A stretch of 49,081 bases of DNA from the IMG/VR virus record IMGVR_UViG_3300033997_000029, positions 1-49,081 of that record. One strand, written 5' to 3'. The translations under genes were made by a program, and so were the position numbers. Under the pieces are notes generated by a model. The model had not been told where the DNA came from and searched no databases. It worked only from the letters and a program-made list of their open reading frames with translations. Shown here one piece after another: positions 1-8,299 of the stretch. Every line of letters begins with the position of its first letter. Within the stretch, counting starts at the first letter, position 1. Source of the DNA: a virus.

Positions 1-732
1 AAGAGCATGGGCTGCATCCAGCGGCACCAGCGCACCCTCCGCTACGGAATCGATTGGCTGCGGACCTCGATGACAGAACACTGGAATACGCGCGCCCTCT
101 CCGCCCAGCCCTCCCCGGGTGGTCAGCGGGATGACTCGCCTATGGCAAAGATGGCAGCCGCTCTCCGTGGGAAAGCCGAAGCTGAGCGGGCTGCGTTCGA
201 TCAACGCGTGCAGTCCGGCGAGTGGGGGCCGATGCCGGACAACCCGGACGTACTAGAACTGCCACCTCTTCCCGAAGAGGTTGACTCGGTTAGCTGCATG
301 ATTCGCGGTGAAAAAGGGTTCGCTGAGCCCTGCGATTACTACTTCACCTCCAAGCAGATGCGTGACTACGCGCGCACCGCCCTCGCCGCCCGCCAGCCGG
401 TGGGGGAGCCGGTGGCTGAGGCCATTGAGCAACTGTCTGACGATGTTGAAAGCTGCGTTTCCGATGCGTGCGCGTACTTGGCTTCCGACAGCGGCTGGGA
501 TGATTACGGCATCTACCGGGACGACGCTAAGGAGCGCTACCGCGCATTGCCGGATCGGATTCGCGCACTTGCCAATCCGCCCGCGCAGGCCGTGGACCTG
601 GGGCCGTTCCGTCCCTTCGTTGAAGCCCAGCGAAACGAATACATCTCGCATGGACTCACGTCTGAAAATGCAAGTGTTGCGGAATGCGACGAACTACTGG
701 CCATGATCGACAGCCAGGCGGTTGGCAAATGA
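1..732 (+). CDS. Ead/Ea22-like accessory protein, 5'-truncated by window edge
   Basis: The frame is open from the first base, so the true start lies outside the window; an ATG at 7 is available but has no ribosome binding site in view. The visible 243 residues include the SAQPSPGGQ linker and a C-terminus (ELLAMIDSQAVGK) that closely matches the end of the minus-strand protein at 22357-22893 (ELLALIDSHAVGN). Both therefore belong to one low-complexity phage accessory family of unknown function (Ead/Ea22-like). The N-terminal part of such a protein starts at 49012 at the other end of the window. Joining the two ends as given does not keep one frame. Confidence 0.7.
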   Translation, partial: KSMGCIQRHQRTLRYGIDWLRTSMTEHWNTRALSAQPSPGGQRDDSPMAKMAAALRGKAEAERAAFDQRVQSGEWGPMPDNPDVLELPPLPEEVDSVSCMIRGEKGFAEPCDYYFTSKQMRDYARTALAARQPVGEPVAEAIEQLSDDVESCVSDACAYLASDSGWDDYGIYRDDAKERYRALPDRIRALANPPAQAVDLGPFRPFVEAQRNEYISHGLTSENASVAECDELLAMIDSQAVGK

Positions 733-761
733 GCATCAAGTAATTAGCAACAAATAGACAT

Positions 762-785
762 GGGCCAATCGGCCCCTTTCTTTCG
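762..785 (+). terminator. Weak terminator-like hairpin before portal
   Basis: A stem GGGCC/GGCCC with loop AATC (762-775) is followed by a pyrimidine stretch CTTTCTTTC. It sits between the accessory gene and the portal, where it could separate the early cassette from the structural operon. The stem is short and the T tract is interrupted, so termination would be partial. Confidence 0.4.
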
Positions 786-814
786 TATTGCATTTTCTAA
801 TCCGATGGTATACT
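786..814 (+). promoter_or_regulatory. Candidate promoter of the structural operon
   Basis: A good -10 hexamer TATACT lies at 809-814, 28 bases upstream of the portal start and just after a weak hairpin terminator. The -35 is poor: TATTGC with 17-base spacing or TTGCAT with 15-base spacing. It does not match the GTTCYA/TTGATA promoter family found elsewhere in this genome, which suits a distinct late class. An activator may be needed. Confidence 0.35.
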
Positions 815-842
815 CGCGCCAATTGATAATCGCGGGCAGGCC

Positions 843-2168
843 ATGGCCGATAGTAAAATGTTGGTAACAGACAACCTAGTTAACCTAGTTTCTGGCCTAG
901 GAACTACTCGCGCTAAGTCGGCCAACTCTACTTTCGTGGATCGTGCGTATTCCGACCATGAGCTAATGGCTACTTACCGGCAGAATTGGGTTGCCGGTCG
1001 GATTATCGACGTTCCGGCATTCGACTGCACCCGCGCATGGCGAAACTGGCAGGCCAAGGGCCGTCAGATTGAGCGTATTGAGAAGCTAGAGCGTGACTTG
1101 GGCCTGCAAGGGAAGATTCGCCAGGCAAAGAAGCTAGGCGACCTGCTGGGCGGTGCTGCTGTCTATATCGGGACCAATGCGGCGGATGTTAGTAAGCCGC
1201 TGAACGTGCAGACTGAGAAGGTTAAGTACCTGACGGTATTCACTAAGTCGCAGCTATCTGGTGGCGAGCGGGATAACGACATTGCCTCTGAATACTTCGG
1301 CCAACCTAAGTTCTACCGGCTGAGTACGGCTGATGTGCAGATCGAGATTCACCCGTCGCGCCTGATCCGGTTCATGGGCAAGCCAATCCCCGACACCGAT
1401 GCGGCTGGCAGCATCAATAACGGCTGGGGCGATTCCGTACTGGTATCGTGCATGGCGCCGCTGCTGCGCAATGAGTCCACGGCGGCTAATGCTGGCGAGC
1501 TGGTGTTTGAGTCCAAGGTTGACGTTATCGGCGTACCTGACCTGATGGAAAGGCTGCGCGAGAATGACTATGCGCAGTCCGTCTTGGAGATGATTAGCCT
1601 TCAGGTTCAGGCCAAGGGCATCACCAAGACGCTGCTAATGGATGCGGCGCAGACCTATCACAGCCACAATGCCACCTTCGCTGGCGTACCTGAGCTTATC
1701 CGCGAGTTCCAGCAGGAGTGTTCCGGCGCATCTGGAATCCCGCGATCCATCCTGTTCGGTAACGCCGAGGGCGGTCTAAATAATAAGGGCGAGGCCGAAA
1801 GCCGAGTTTGGAGCGAACGAGTTAGCTCTATTCAGTCGCAGGAGTTCAGCCCTGCAATGGCTAAGTTCGATGAGCTATTGCTGTGGAATGCCCTAGGCCG
1901 TCGCCCATCCGATGTTTACTACATCTGGAACAATATCTGGAAGCCGACCAAGAAGGAGGAGGCAGATATTGGAAAGGTGATTGCTGATACAATCAAGACC
2001 ATTAAGGACTCCGATGTTATCAATTCAGATGCTCTTAGTAAGGCGGCAGTGAATATGCTAACTGAGAATGGGGTTATGCCAGGTCTTGAGGCTGCCGTAG
2101 AAGAGGCCATGCGCAGCGAGGATAATCCGACTAGCGACCCCACTAGTAATTCTGCTAACAATGAGTAA
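843..2168 (+). CDS. Portal protein (DUF1073-type)
   Basis: A protein of 441 residues with the opening typical of DUF1073 phage portals: a short leader, then a SDHELMATYRQNWVAGRIID region and the DxxRxWR motif around residues 57-62. Portals form the dodecameric ring at one capsid vertex, through which DNA is packaged and the tail attaches. It is the first gene of the rightward head block and is followed by protease and capsid genes in the usual order. Some databases attach the name Acb1 (anti-CBASS) to this family; the context here supports the portal role. Confidence 0.85.
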   Translation: MADSKMLVTDNLVNLVSGLGTTRAKSANSTFVDRAYSDHELMATYRQNWVAGRIIDVPAFDCTRAWRNWQAKGRQIERIEKLERDLGLQGKIRQAKKLGDLLGGAAVYIGTNAADVSKPLNVQTEKVKYLTVFTKSQLSGGERDNDIASEYFGQPKFYRLSTADVQIEIHPSRLIRFMGKPIPDTDAAGSINNGWGDSVLVSCMAPLLRNESTAANAGELVFESKVDVIGVPDLMERLRENDYAQSVLEMISLQVQAKGITKTLLMDAAQTYHSHNATFAGVPELIREFQQECSGASGIPRSILFGNAEGGLNNKGEAESRVWSERVSSIQSQEFSPAMAKFDELLLWNALGRRPSDVYYIWNNIWKPTKKEEADIGKVIADTIKTIKDSDVINSDALSKAAVNMLTENGVMPGLEAAVEEAMRSEDNPTSDPTSNSANNE

Positions 2169-2198
2169 AATGCGCCTAGTGGCATTGAGGTGATACCC

Positions 2199-3362
2199 AT
2201 GATCCGAGTAGCCGATAGTTATACCGTAGACGCAAGCGGCCTTTCCCTCACTAGGGACGGTTACCTTGTGGGCGAGGCTAGAATCGCGCGGGCTGGGAAC
2301 GTCCAGCAGTATTATGGTTCGGAGCTTGGATTGACTGGCGATGACGCCAGTAAGGTTTTCGGCGTCTATCGTGACCCTGATATTGTCTTCAATAAAGACA
2401 GTATGCGTTCACTTGCAGGCCGTCCTATCACTAGGAATCATCCGTCTGAGCAGGTAACTGCAAAGAACTGGAAGGACCTTGCCAAGGGCACTGTAGGCGG
2501 AGTTATCAGCCGCGATGGCGAGCATGTTGTCGCATCCATGGCAATCATGGATGCAAGCGCGGTTGACGAGCTTAGGTCTAATCCTGGCGCTCGCGCCCTG
2601 TCTGCTGGATACACTGTAGACATTGAAAGGGAAGATGGCATCGCTCCCGATGGCACCCCGTATCAATATAAGCAATCTGGCGAGCTTAGGTTTAACCACG
2701 TTGCATACCTGCCCGGTAACAATCCGCGCGCAGGAAACACCCGTATCGGGGATCAGGGCAATCCCGATATTATCTCTCCTGCCCAACCAAATGAAGGAGG
2801 CCACATGGCCGATTCCAATCTGCGAAAGGTCATTGTTGATGGCCTGAGCGTTGAAACTACCGATCAGGGCGCACAGGCTATTGAGAAGCTGACCAAGCAG
2901 GTTGGCGATGCTCAGGCCGCTAATGTGGCTCTGGCTGACTCCCACAAGGCTGCGATTGCTGCGAAGGATGCGGAGATTGCTAAGAAGGACGCCGAGATTG
3001 ACGCGCTGAAGGGCAAGGTGATGGACGCCGCCGCCTTGGACGCTGCTGTCACCGCTCGCGCCGACCTGATCGCCAAGGCCAAGACTGTTGCCGATCAGGA
3101 TTACACCGGCAAGTCTGAGACTGAAATCCGCAGGATGGCCGTTGCTAAGAAGTTCGGCGATGCGGCTGTTGCTGATAAGTCGGCTGAGTACATCGAGGCT
3201 CGATTTGATATTGCCGTGGGCGACTCGGCTAATGTTGATCCGGTGCGCTCTGCATTTAAGGGCAATCAGAATAATGTGGTGAATCTAAGTGATGCCGCCG
3301 CAATCGAAGAGAAGGCCCGTCAGGCTTATCTGACCCGTCACGACCGTAAGAAGGAGGCATAA
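2199..3362 (+). CDS. Prohead protease (DUF2213) fused to scaffold domain
   Basis: About 387 residues. The first 200 match DUF2213-type prohead proteases, including a GRPITRNHP segment near residue 75 with a conserved His and a GARALSAGY segment near residue 135 carrying the likely nucleophile Ser. The C-terminal half is Ala/Lys/Asp-rich and predicted coiled coil (AAKDAEIAKKDAEIDALKGK region), typical of scaffold. I chose ATG 2199 over an upstream GTG at 2190 because GAGGTGA lies about 5 bases before it. It should cleave scaffold and capsid during head maturation, as in lambda gpC. Confidence 0.8.
   Translation: MIRVADSYTVDASGLSLTRDGYLVGEARIARAGNVQQYYGSELGLTGDDASKVFGVYRDPDIVFNKDSMRSLAGRPITRNHPSEQVTAKNWKDLAKGTVGGVISRDGEHVVASMAIMDASAVDELRSNPGARALSAGYTVDIEREDGIAPDGTPYQYKQSGELRFNHVAYLPGNNPRAGNTRIGDQGNPDIISPAQPNEGGHMADSNLRKVIVDGLSVETTDQGAQAIEKLTKQVGDAQAANVALADSHKAAIAAKDAEIAKKDAEIDALKGKVMDAAALDAAVTARADLIAKAKTVADQDYTGKSETEIRRMAVAKKFGDAAVADKSAEYIEARFDIAVGDSANVDPVRSAFKGNQNNVVNLSDAAAIEEKARQAYLTRHDRKKEA
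2805..3362 (+). CDS. Nested in-frame scaffold protein (internal start)
   Basis: Inside the protease gene, a near-perfect Shine-Dalgarno AAGGAGG lies 4 bases before an in-frame ATG at 2805. Translation from there gives about 185 residues made only of the coiled-coil scaffold half. Lambda uses the same arrangement, where Nu3 starts inside C. The site falls exactly at the protease/scaffold boundary, which supports a functional start. That the product is made is inferred. Confidence 0.55.
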   Translation: MADSNLRKVIVDGLSVETTDQGAQAIEKLTKQVGDAQAANVALADSHKAAIAAKDAEIAKKDAEIDALKGKVMDAAALDAAVTARADLIAKAKTVADQDYTGKSETEIRRMAVAKKFGDAAVADKSAEYIEARFDIAVGDSANVDPVRSAFKGNQNNVVNLSDAAAIEEKARQAYLTRHDRKKEA

Positions 3363-3364
3363 TC

Positions 3365-3838
3365 ATGCCGATGATCCAGCCTGAAATCTATGCAAAGCCT
3401 GCTGCTGGTATTGTTGGCCGTCGCGCCAACATGGAAGAGTGGAACACCGTAACTCGCCTGACCACTGCCGCTGGCATTGGTTTTGGTGAGCCGGTCCAGC
3501 GTGGTGCTAGTGCCGACCTGATCGCGCCGTTTACTACTGGCAAGTTCCTTGGCATCACTGAGGCAGATATGACTGCCGTCGATGGTGCTCCGGGTGCTGC
3601 TGCTGTATTCCCGGCAGGCTATAACACTCCGGTCTGCGATATGGGCGTCATTTGGGGAAAGGCCGCTGGCACCTGCACCGCTGGTGGCCTGGTCTATTGG
3701 AGCGCCAGCAGCAAGGGTTACACCGATACCGCCGCTAGCAATACTCTGGTCCCGAACGCTGAGTTTGATAGCTCCGCTGCGGCCAACGGTATTGTTAAGG
3801 TCCGCCTGCGCCGCGTCCCGGCTGCGCCCGCTGCATAA
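3365..3838 (+). CDS. Capsid cement/decoration protein
   Basis: 157 residues, rich in Ala, Gly and Thr, with no charged core and a beta-type composition (for example PVQRGASADLIAPFTTGKFLGITEADMTAVDG). Size and position between the prohead protease and the major capsid protein match the structural cement proteins that stabilise expanded heads in DUF2213/DUF2184 phages. A GGAGG site precedes the ATG. Confidence 0.6.
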   Translation: MPMIQPEIYAKPAAGIVGRRANMEEWNTVTRLTTAAGIGFGEPVQRGASADLIAPFTTGKFLGITEADMTAVDGAPGAAAVFPAGYNTPVCDMGVIWGKAAGTCTAGGLVYWSASSKGYTDTAASNTLVPNAEFDSSAAANGIVKVRLRRVPAAPAA

Positions 3839-3848
3839 GGAATAATAA

Positions 3849-4841
3849 ATGAATATCAATGACGCAGATTTTGTTCTTGGTTTTGCGCGCCAGCAGTCGC
3901 ACATTCTGAATGCTCGGGTCTATGAGATTGAGTATCAGGAAATGGACTACGGCGTCCTGATCCCGGTTAACCGTAACATCCCCGAATGGGCATCCGGTAT
4001 GGATACCCTGGTGATGGATAAGGTTGGTGAAGCCAAGTTCCAGTCCACCTATGCCAAGGACGTTCCGCTGGCAGACGTGAATCTGAATATGGTTTCCAGC
4101 ACTTTTGCCGAGTATGCTGTGGGCTATCAGTGGAACATCGGTGAAGTTGGCAAGGCTGCCTTCTCTAATTTCCCGCTGAGTGCTCGACGCGCTGAGGCTG
4201 CTCGCTTTGCTGCTGAGGTGTTCGTGTGGGAAACCGCGCTGATCGGCTCTAACCTGAAGGGCTGGACCGGCCTGATTAACAACGCCAATGTGACTCCGGT
4301 TGCGGCTGCTGCTAACGGTACTGCCTCGCCGAATACCGCGTGGGTGCTGAATGACGGCACCGGCAATAAGACGCCGGAAGAGATCGTTGCCGACATTAAC
4401 AATGCCCTGATCGGCCCGGTGAACATCGGTACTGGCATCCAGACCTCAATCCTGGCGGATACCATCCTGCTTCCGGCTCTGGCGCTGAAGTACATCGAAG
4501 AGACTCCGTATGGCGTCACCTCGCCGAACGAGACTATCGCTTCGTATGTGCAGACCCGTAACGCCTATACCCGTCGCACTGGTCGTCCGCTGGTGATCCG
4601 TGAGCTTCCGGCTCTGGCGCGTGCTGCTACTGTTGGCGTTGCTGGCGGTGGCCGCATGGTTGCCTACCGCAACACTGCGGACGTGCTGGAACTGCCGATG
4701 CCGATGGACTACCGGTTCTTCCCGCTGTATCAGGACGGTCCGTTCAACTTCACCGTTCCGGGCATGGGTCGTATCGGTCAGATCGACGTGAAGAAGCCGG
4801 GTATTCGTTACCTGGATGGCATCACTCCGGTTCCGGCGTAA
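3849..4841 (+). CDS. Major capsid protein (DUF2184-type)
   Basis: 330 residues with the DUF2184 layout: an N-terminal helix (FVLGFARQQSHILNARVYEIEYQEMDYG), a central alpha domain with the ARRAEAARFAAEVFVWETAL helix, and a C-terminus ending in an MGRIGQIDVKKPGIRYLDGI strand. It is expected to adopt the HK97 fold and build the icosahedral shell. Codon use is visibly GC-biased and uniform, as expected of a highly expressed gene. It lies directly after the cement gene. Confidence 0.85.
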   Translation: MNINDADFVLGFARQQSHILNARVYEIEYQEMDYGVLIPVNRNIPEWASGMDTLVMDKVGEAKFQSTYAKDVPLADVNLNMVSSTFAEYAVGYQWNIGEVGKAAFSNFPLSARRAEAARFAAEVFVWETALIGSNLKGWTGLINNANVTPVAAAANGTASPNTAWVLNDGTGNKTPEEIVADINNALIGPVNIGTGIQTSILADTILLPALALKYIEETPYGVTSPNETIASYVQTRNAYTRRTGRPLVIRELPALARAATVGVAGGGRMVAYRNTADVLELPMPMDYRFFPLYQDGPFNFTVPGMGRIGQIDVKKPGIRYLDGITPVPA

Positions 4842-4848
4842 TCCAAAA

Positions 4849-4876
4849 GCCGGGGCGTCTTTCGGGGCGCTCCGGC
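4849..4876 (+). other. Intercistronic hairpin after major capsid gene
   Basis: A 9-bp stem GCCGGGGCG/CGCTCCGGC (one G-T pair) with a 10-base loop begins 7 bases after the capsid stop codon. There is no T tract, so it is more likely an mRNA-stabilising or attenuating hairpin than a full terminator, setting capsid expression above downstream genes. Confidence 0.5.
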
Positions 4877-4888
4877 ATAGGGGCATGA

Positions 4889-5242
4889 ATGTATACGATT
4901 AAGAACCTGACTAACTCTCCCCATCGAATTAAGACCGCTGATGGCGGATCGAAGATTCTTGGTGCGCGTGCTACTGATGAGTTTGACATTCATCCTGGCA
5001 TGGTAGGCCCGTATAGCCGACTTGGCTACTTTGTGATCACTGAGTCTAATGGTGATAGCAAGGAACTGCCTAAGCGTGAAGTAGTTAAGAATGTTCAGTT
5101 CACTGAGAAGGTTGATATCCCGAGTGAAGATGAGCAGAAAGAAGAGTTGATCGCGCAGCTTGCCGAGCTTGGCGTTAAGGCCGACAAGCGTTCGTCGGTT
5201 GAGAAGCTGCAAGAGAAGTTGGAAGAAGCACTCGCTAGTTAA
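4889..5242 (+). CDS. Head-associated hypothetical protein
   Basis: 117 residues with an N-terminal beta-rich part (MYTIKNLTNSPHRIKTADGG) and a C-terminal charged helix (EKLQEKLEEAL) resembling a HeH/LEM-type tail of phage head-joining proteins. It lies between the capsid and connector genes. An ATG 4 bases upstream is in another frame. Function not known; a head-tail joining role is inferred from position. Confidence 0.6.
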   Translation: MYTIKNLTNSPHRIKTADGGSKILGARATDEFDIHPGMVGPYSRLGYFVITESNGDSKELPKREVVKNVQFTEKVDIPSEDEQKEELIAQLAELGVKADKRSSVEKLQEKLEEALAS

Positions 5243-5283
5243 GAGTCCTCGGGCCAAGGATGGCTCCCCTATTAGAGATTCCC

Positions 5284-5799
5284 ATGGCACTGACCTACTA
5301 CGGCACCATTCAAGGCGCTGACGACTATAACGAGGCCATGGGCAATACTGCTTGGGCCGCTCTATCCACTGAGGCGAAGACTGCGGCCCTAGTGCGCGGC
5401 ACGCTGTATGTGGACAGCTACGCTAAGAAGTGGATTGGCGAAGATTACAAGTGCTGGTGGACGTTCCTGGGACAGAAGGCCGGTGGTCCCGCTCAGTACA
5501 TGCAATGGCCCCGCACTGGCATTGATGGCATCGATAGCGCCACTGTGCCTCTTTCTGTCGAATACGCGACCTATGAAGCTGCTGCTATCGAGGGCGCTAA
5601 CCCGAACAGTCTGCGCCCCATTGTGAACACCTCGACTGCCGTCAAGCGCGAGAAGGTTGACGTTCTAGAGGTCGAATACGCAATTAGTAGTTCTACTAAC
5701 CCGTATGATCTGCTGCCGACTGTGCCGATCATCGATAGCCTGCTGGCTGGTCTGCTGGTCCGTCGCTGCACTGGCTCAATGGCAATCTATACCGTATGA
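5284..5799 (+). CDS. Head-tail connector, DnaT-like/gp6-like
   Basis: About 171 residues beginning MALTYYGTIQGADDYNEAMG and followed by helices rich in Ala, with a conserved WPRTGIDG motif near residue 75. These features are characteristic of the phage adaptor family often annotated DnaT-like ssDNA-binding protein, which functions as a head-completion adaptor under the portal. I use ATG 5284; an ATG at 5260 with AAGG upstream would add eight residues. Overlaps the next gene by ATGA. Confidence 0.65.
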   Translation: MALTYYGTIQGADDYNEAMGNTAWAALSTEAKTAALVRGTLYVDSYAKKWIGEDYKCWWTFLGQKAGGPAQYMQWPRTGIDGIDSATVPLSVEYATYEAAAIEGANPNSLRPIVNTSTAVKREKVDVLEVEYAISSSTNPYDLLPTVPIIDSLLAGLLVRRCTGSMAIYTV

Positions 5800-6746
5800 C
5801 CCCCGAGCAGCACGCCGCCAAGATTAGAGAGCTAGAAGCGCCCATGGCTGCAGCCTATCTGGCGGAGGTTCGTGCTGTCGAGTCTGCGGCAACTGTGGCT
5901 GAGGTTGAGCGGCTGATTGCTGAGGATGATCGGGATGGCTTGGCCGTCCTGCTGAGTCTCGGTAGCCTCACCCTATTTACTGAACTGTTCCGTACAGCAT
6001 TTATCCAAGGCGCTCAGAATGAGCTAGCCGGGCGCTGGCGGTTCGATAGCAACACATGGGCTGTCATCAACCTGCTTATGGGCGAATACCGCTCGATCAG
6101 CGACACGTCTGCCATGGACCTGCGCAAGACGATTGACGTAGTTCTGGCTAACGGCAATACCGCTCGCAACAAGGCGCTAGACCTACTCGGCGTCAAAGGC
6201 ACTACAGCGCGACGCACAGGCGGCATGATTGGCCTGCCGGTACAGATGAGCGAATGGGTAGAATCGGCCCGTCAGCAGCTTCTCAGCGGCGACCGTGCGG
6301 CTATGCGTGCTTACCTGACTCGTAAGCTGCGCGATACCGCCTATGACCGATTCGTGGTGCCTGGGACTAAGCTGACCATCGAGCAGGCCAACACCATTTC
6401 CCGCGCCTACTCTTCTAGATTGCTGCAATCCTACGCAAAGCAGTTAGCGCAGACGTATGCGCAGGCGGCGTATGAGGCTGGTCGTCGCCATGGACTACAG
6501 CAGCAAATTGACAATGGGGTTTTGAGTCCCGATCAGATCGGAAAGGATTGGCAGACTGACAAAGATGAAAAGGTCCGCCATAGCCATCGTTATTTGCAAG
6601 GGCAGAAGCAGCCATTTGACCAGCCATTTGTAAGCGGCCTAGGCGGGTTGATGATGTATCCTGGCGACGCCTCCCTAGGGGCTAGCGACGAAGACCGATA
6701 CGGGTGCCGATGCCGCGCCCGATACTCCGTAAGAATGAGGTTCTAA
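5796..6746 (+). CDS. Minor head protein (SPP1 gp7 / Mu F-like)
   Basis: 316 residues, helical throughout, ending with the hallmark DRYGCRCRARY motif (CxC) of the phage head morphogenesis family (SPP1 gp7, Mu gpF). An upstream DEKVRHSHRYLQGQ segment also fits, as that family has a conserved D..VR..H region. A few copies associate with the portal inside the head. Start overlaps the preceding stop by ATGA and its stop overlaps the next start (TAATG). Confidence 0.8.
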   Translation: MTPEQHAAKIRELEAPMAAAYLAEVRAVESAATVAEVERLIAEDDRDGLAVLLSLGSLTLFTELFRTAFIQGAQNELAGRWRFDSNTWAVINLLMGEYRSISDTSAMDLRKTIDVVLANGNTARNKALDLLGVKGTTARRTGGMIGLPVQMSEWVESARQQLLSGDRAAMRAYLTRKLRDTAYDRFVVPGTKLTIEQANTISRAYSSRLLQSYAKQLAQTYAQAAYEAGRRHGLQQQIDNGVLSPDQIGKDWQTDKDEKVRHSHRYLQGQKQPFDQPFVSGLGGLMMYPGDASLGASDEDRYGCRCRARYSVRMRF

Positions 6747-7051
6747 TGAAGATCAGCGTATTCAAAGGCGATGAAGGATATGAAAACTATCTAGCCCATC
6801 GGCCTATTGTCGTCTATGTCAATGGCGAGATGCTAAACAATGTAGTCCGCTTGGACACGGCTGAAGGCTGGGCTGAGTTCAATGTGAAGGACGCTGACGG
6901 CCTATTCCTAATCGAGAATGGGGAGATTGTCACTGACATTGCTGAGGGGCTGGTTGAGATTCAGGGTGATGGCATTGAGCTAGAGGCGGTTGTGATTGAG
7001 CCTGAGCCGCTGCCTGAGCCGCCAGAAGAAGAGGCAGAAGAAGATGCCTGA
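6746..7051 (+). CDS. Hypothetical head-tail region protein
   Basis: 101 residues, acidic, with a C-terminal run of Pro and Glu (EPLPEPPEEEAEEDA). The fold looks beta-rich (KISVFKGDEGYENYLAHRPIVVYVNGEML). ATG 6746 overlaps the preceding TAA by one base. Position between minor head protein and tail-completion genes suggests a neck function, but I recognise no family. Confidence 0.6.
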   Translation: MKISVFKGDEGYENYLAHRPIVVYVNGEMLNNVVRLDTAEGWAEFNVKDADGLFLIENGEIVTDIAEGLVEIQGDGIELEAVVIEPEPLPEPPEEEAEEDA

Positions 7052-7436
7052 CATTCACGACAGGGGCCGCGCCCTAGCTATCCGTATGCTTGCACCTAGA
7101 CCGCAAGGAAGTGGGCTTGGCCTAGTGCTTCGGAAAAAGGCAGTTGGTGAGTACAACCCCGAGACTGGAGGGCAGGACGTAGTTTGGACTGAGTATGAAG
7201 GCGCTGGACTTCGCACTACATTTGACCTCAAGGACATTGATAACACCTACATACTTGAGGGCGACGTAGAAATCCTAATGTCTCCGGCAATGCTAGACGG
7301 GGTTACGGATATGCCGCAGCCGAGTACGAATGACATAATCGTATTTGACGGCGGCTCTTACAATGTCATTGGCGTTAGACCGGGTGACTATGCTGGTCTG
7401 AATTGCTTCTATAAGGCGCATTGCCGTGGCATCTAA
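7044..7436 (+). CDS. Head closure / tail-completion protein
   Basis: 130 residues, compact beta-rich protein with a YNPETGGQ motif and a YNVIGVRPGDYAGLNCFYKAHCRG ending, resembling small head-closure proteins that plug the connector after packaging. It overlaps genes on both sides by 8-11 bases, so translation is probably coupled across the connector block. Confidence 0.6.
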   Translation: MPDIHDRGRALAIRMLAPRPQGSGLGLVLRKKAVGEYNPETGGQDVVWTEYEGAGLRTTFDLKDIDNTYILEGDVEILMSPAMLDGVTDMPQPSTNDIIVFDGGSYNVIGVRPGDYAGLNCFYKAHCRGI

Positions 7437-7875
7437 CGTTCATCACATGACGCGGAAGTATGGTGGCCTGCAAGGTACGTTTGCAGAGCAGCTAGAAGGC
7501 TTTGCTGATTACGCAAAGGAAATGGCCGATCAGATTTTCAAGTCGGTTGTTATCCAAGTGGGCGCATCGGTAATCAACCTAAGCCCAGTGGACACGGGTA
7601 GATTCTTGGCAAATTGGCAGTTCAGCATTGATGGTGTCAGTAGCGCATCTCTTGATGAAACCGATCAAATGGGCGATGCCACCCTTGCGCGTTTTGTCAA
7701 AGAGGTAGGCGCACTCACCTACGGGCAGGCTGCATATATTTACAACAATCTTGTATACGCGATCCCGCTTGAGTATGGTCATTCAACTCAAAGTCCGCGA
7801 GGAATGGTAAGAATTACGCAAGCTAGGTTTCAGGAAATTGTGCAGCAGGCTATTAGGGAGGTTAGTGACCAATGA
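7426..7875 (+). CDS. Neck/tail-completion protein (HK97 gp10-like)
   Basis: 149 residues with the signature of the gp10-like neck family: a helix ending in SPVDTGRFLANW near residue 55, then AYIYNNLVYAIPLEYGHST near residue 107 and a C-terminal amphipathic helix. I use GTG 7426, which has AAGG upstream; ATG 7447 has no ribosome binding site. It should join the head connector to the tail terminator encoded next. Confidence 0.75.
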   Translation: MASNVHHMTRKYGGLQGTFAEQLEGFADYAKEMADQIFKSVVIQVGASVINLSPVDTGRFLANWQFSIDGVSSASLDETDQMGDATLARFVKEVGALTYGQAAYIYNNLVYAIPLEYGHSTQSPRGMVRITQARFQEIVQQAIREVSDQ

Positions 7876-8288
7876 GCCATGCTCTCGCCCGCTCCGCCAT
7901 TGAGCGCAAGCTATTCGATTGGGCCAAGGCTAAGTCTCCGGTCCTGCCTTCATTCTTCAGTACGCAGAAAGGCGATGTTGCAAAGCCAATCTTCATTCGC
8001 GGCAACCTGCTTCCAGCCTCGGCCCGGACTGAATGCCTTCAAGGCGATGAGATTACCTACCTTGGCTTGTATCAGGTAACTATCTCATGCCAGCCCGACC
8101 AACCAATCGGAAATGCAGAATCACTAGTTTCACAGATTCAAGAGTTGTTCCCGGTTTACTCAGATATTGGCATTGAAAGTTTCAACGGAATGATTACAGA
8201 TGCCGTTGACCAAGGGCCAACTATTTACGAAGATTCACGCTACAATGTCCCCGTTACAATCCCGTACCGTGGCGTAGTTGCTACCTAA
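7872..8288 (+). CDS. Tail terminator protein (DUF4128-like)
   Basis: 138 residues, with start overlapping the previous stop (ATGA). The LYQVTISCQPDQPIGNAESLVSQIQELFP stretch is typical of the tail-terminator family (lambda gpU fold), which caps the tail tube and binds the head. It directly precedes the tail tube gene, as expected. Confidence 0.7.
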   Translation: MSHALARSAIERKLFDWAKAKSPVLPSFFSTQKGDVAKPIFIRGNLLPASARTECLQGDEITYLGLYQVTISCQPDQPIGNAESLVSQIQELFPVYSDIGIESFNGMITDAVDQGPTIYEDSRYNVPVTIPYRGVVAT

Positions 8289-8299
8289 GAGGTTTATAT

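Noticed and set aside
253-651. Minus-strand open frame of 132 codons
   Set aside because: It is the complement of the accessory gene 1-732, with no ribosome binding site or recognisable protein.
843-2168. Anti-CBASS Acb1 nuclease label for the DUF1073 protein
   Set aside because: Length and position just before protease and capsid genes indicate a portal; no Acb1-type catalytic motif is evident to me.
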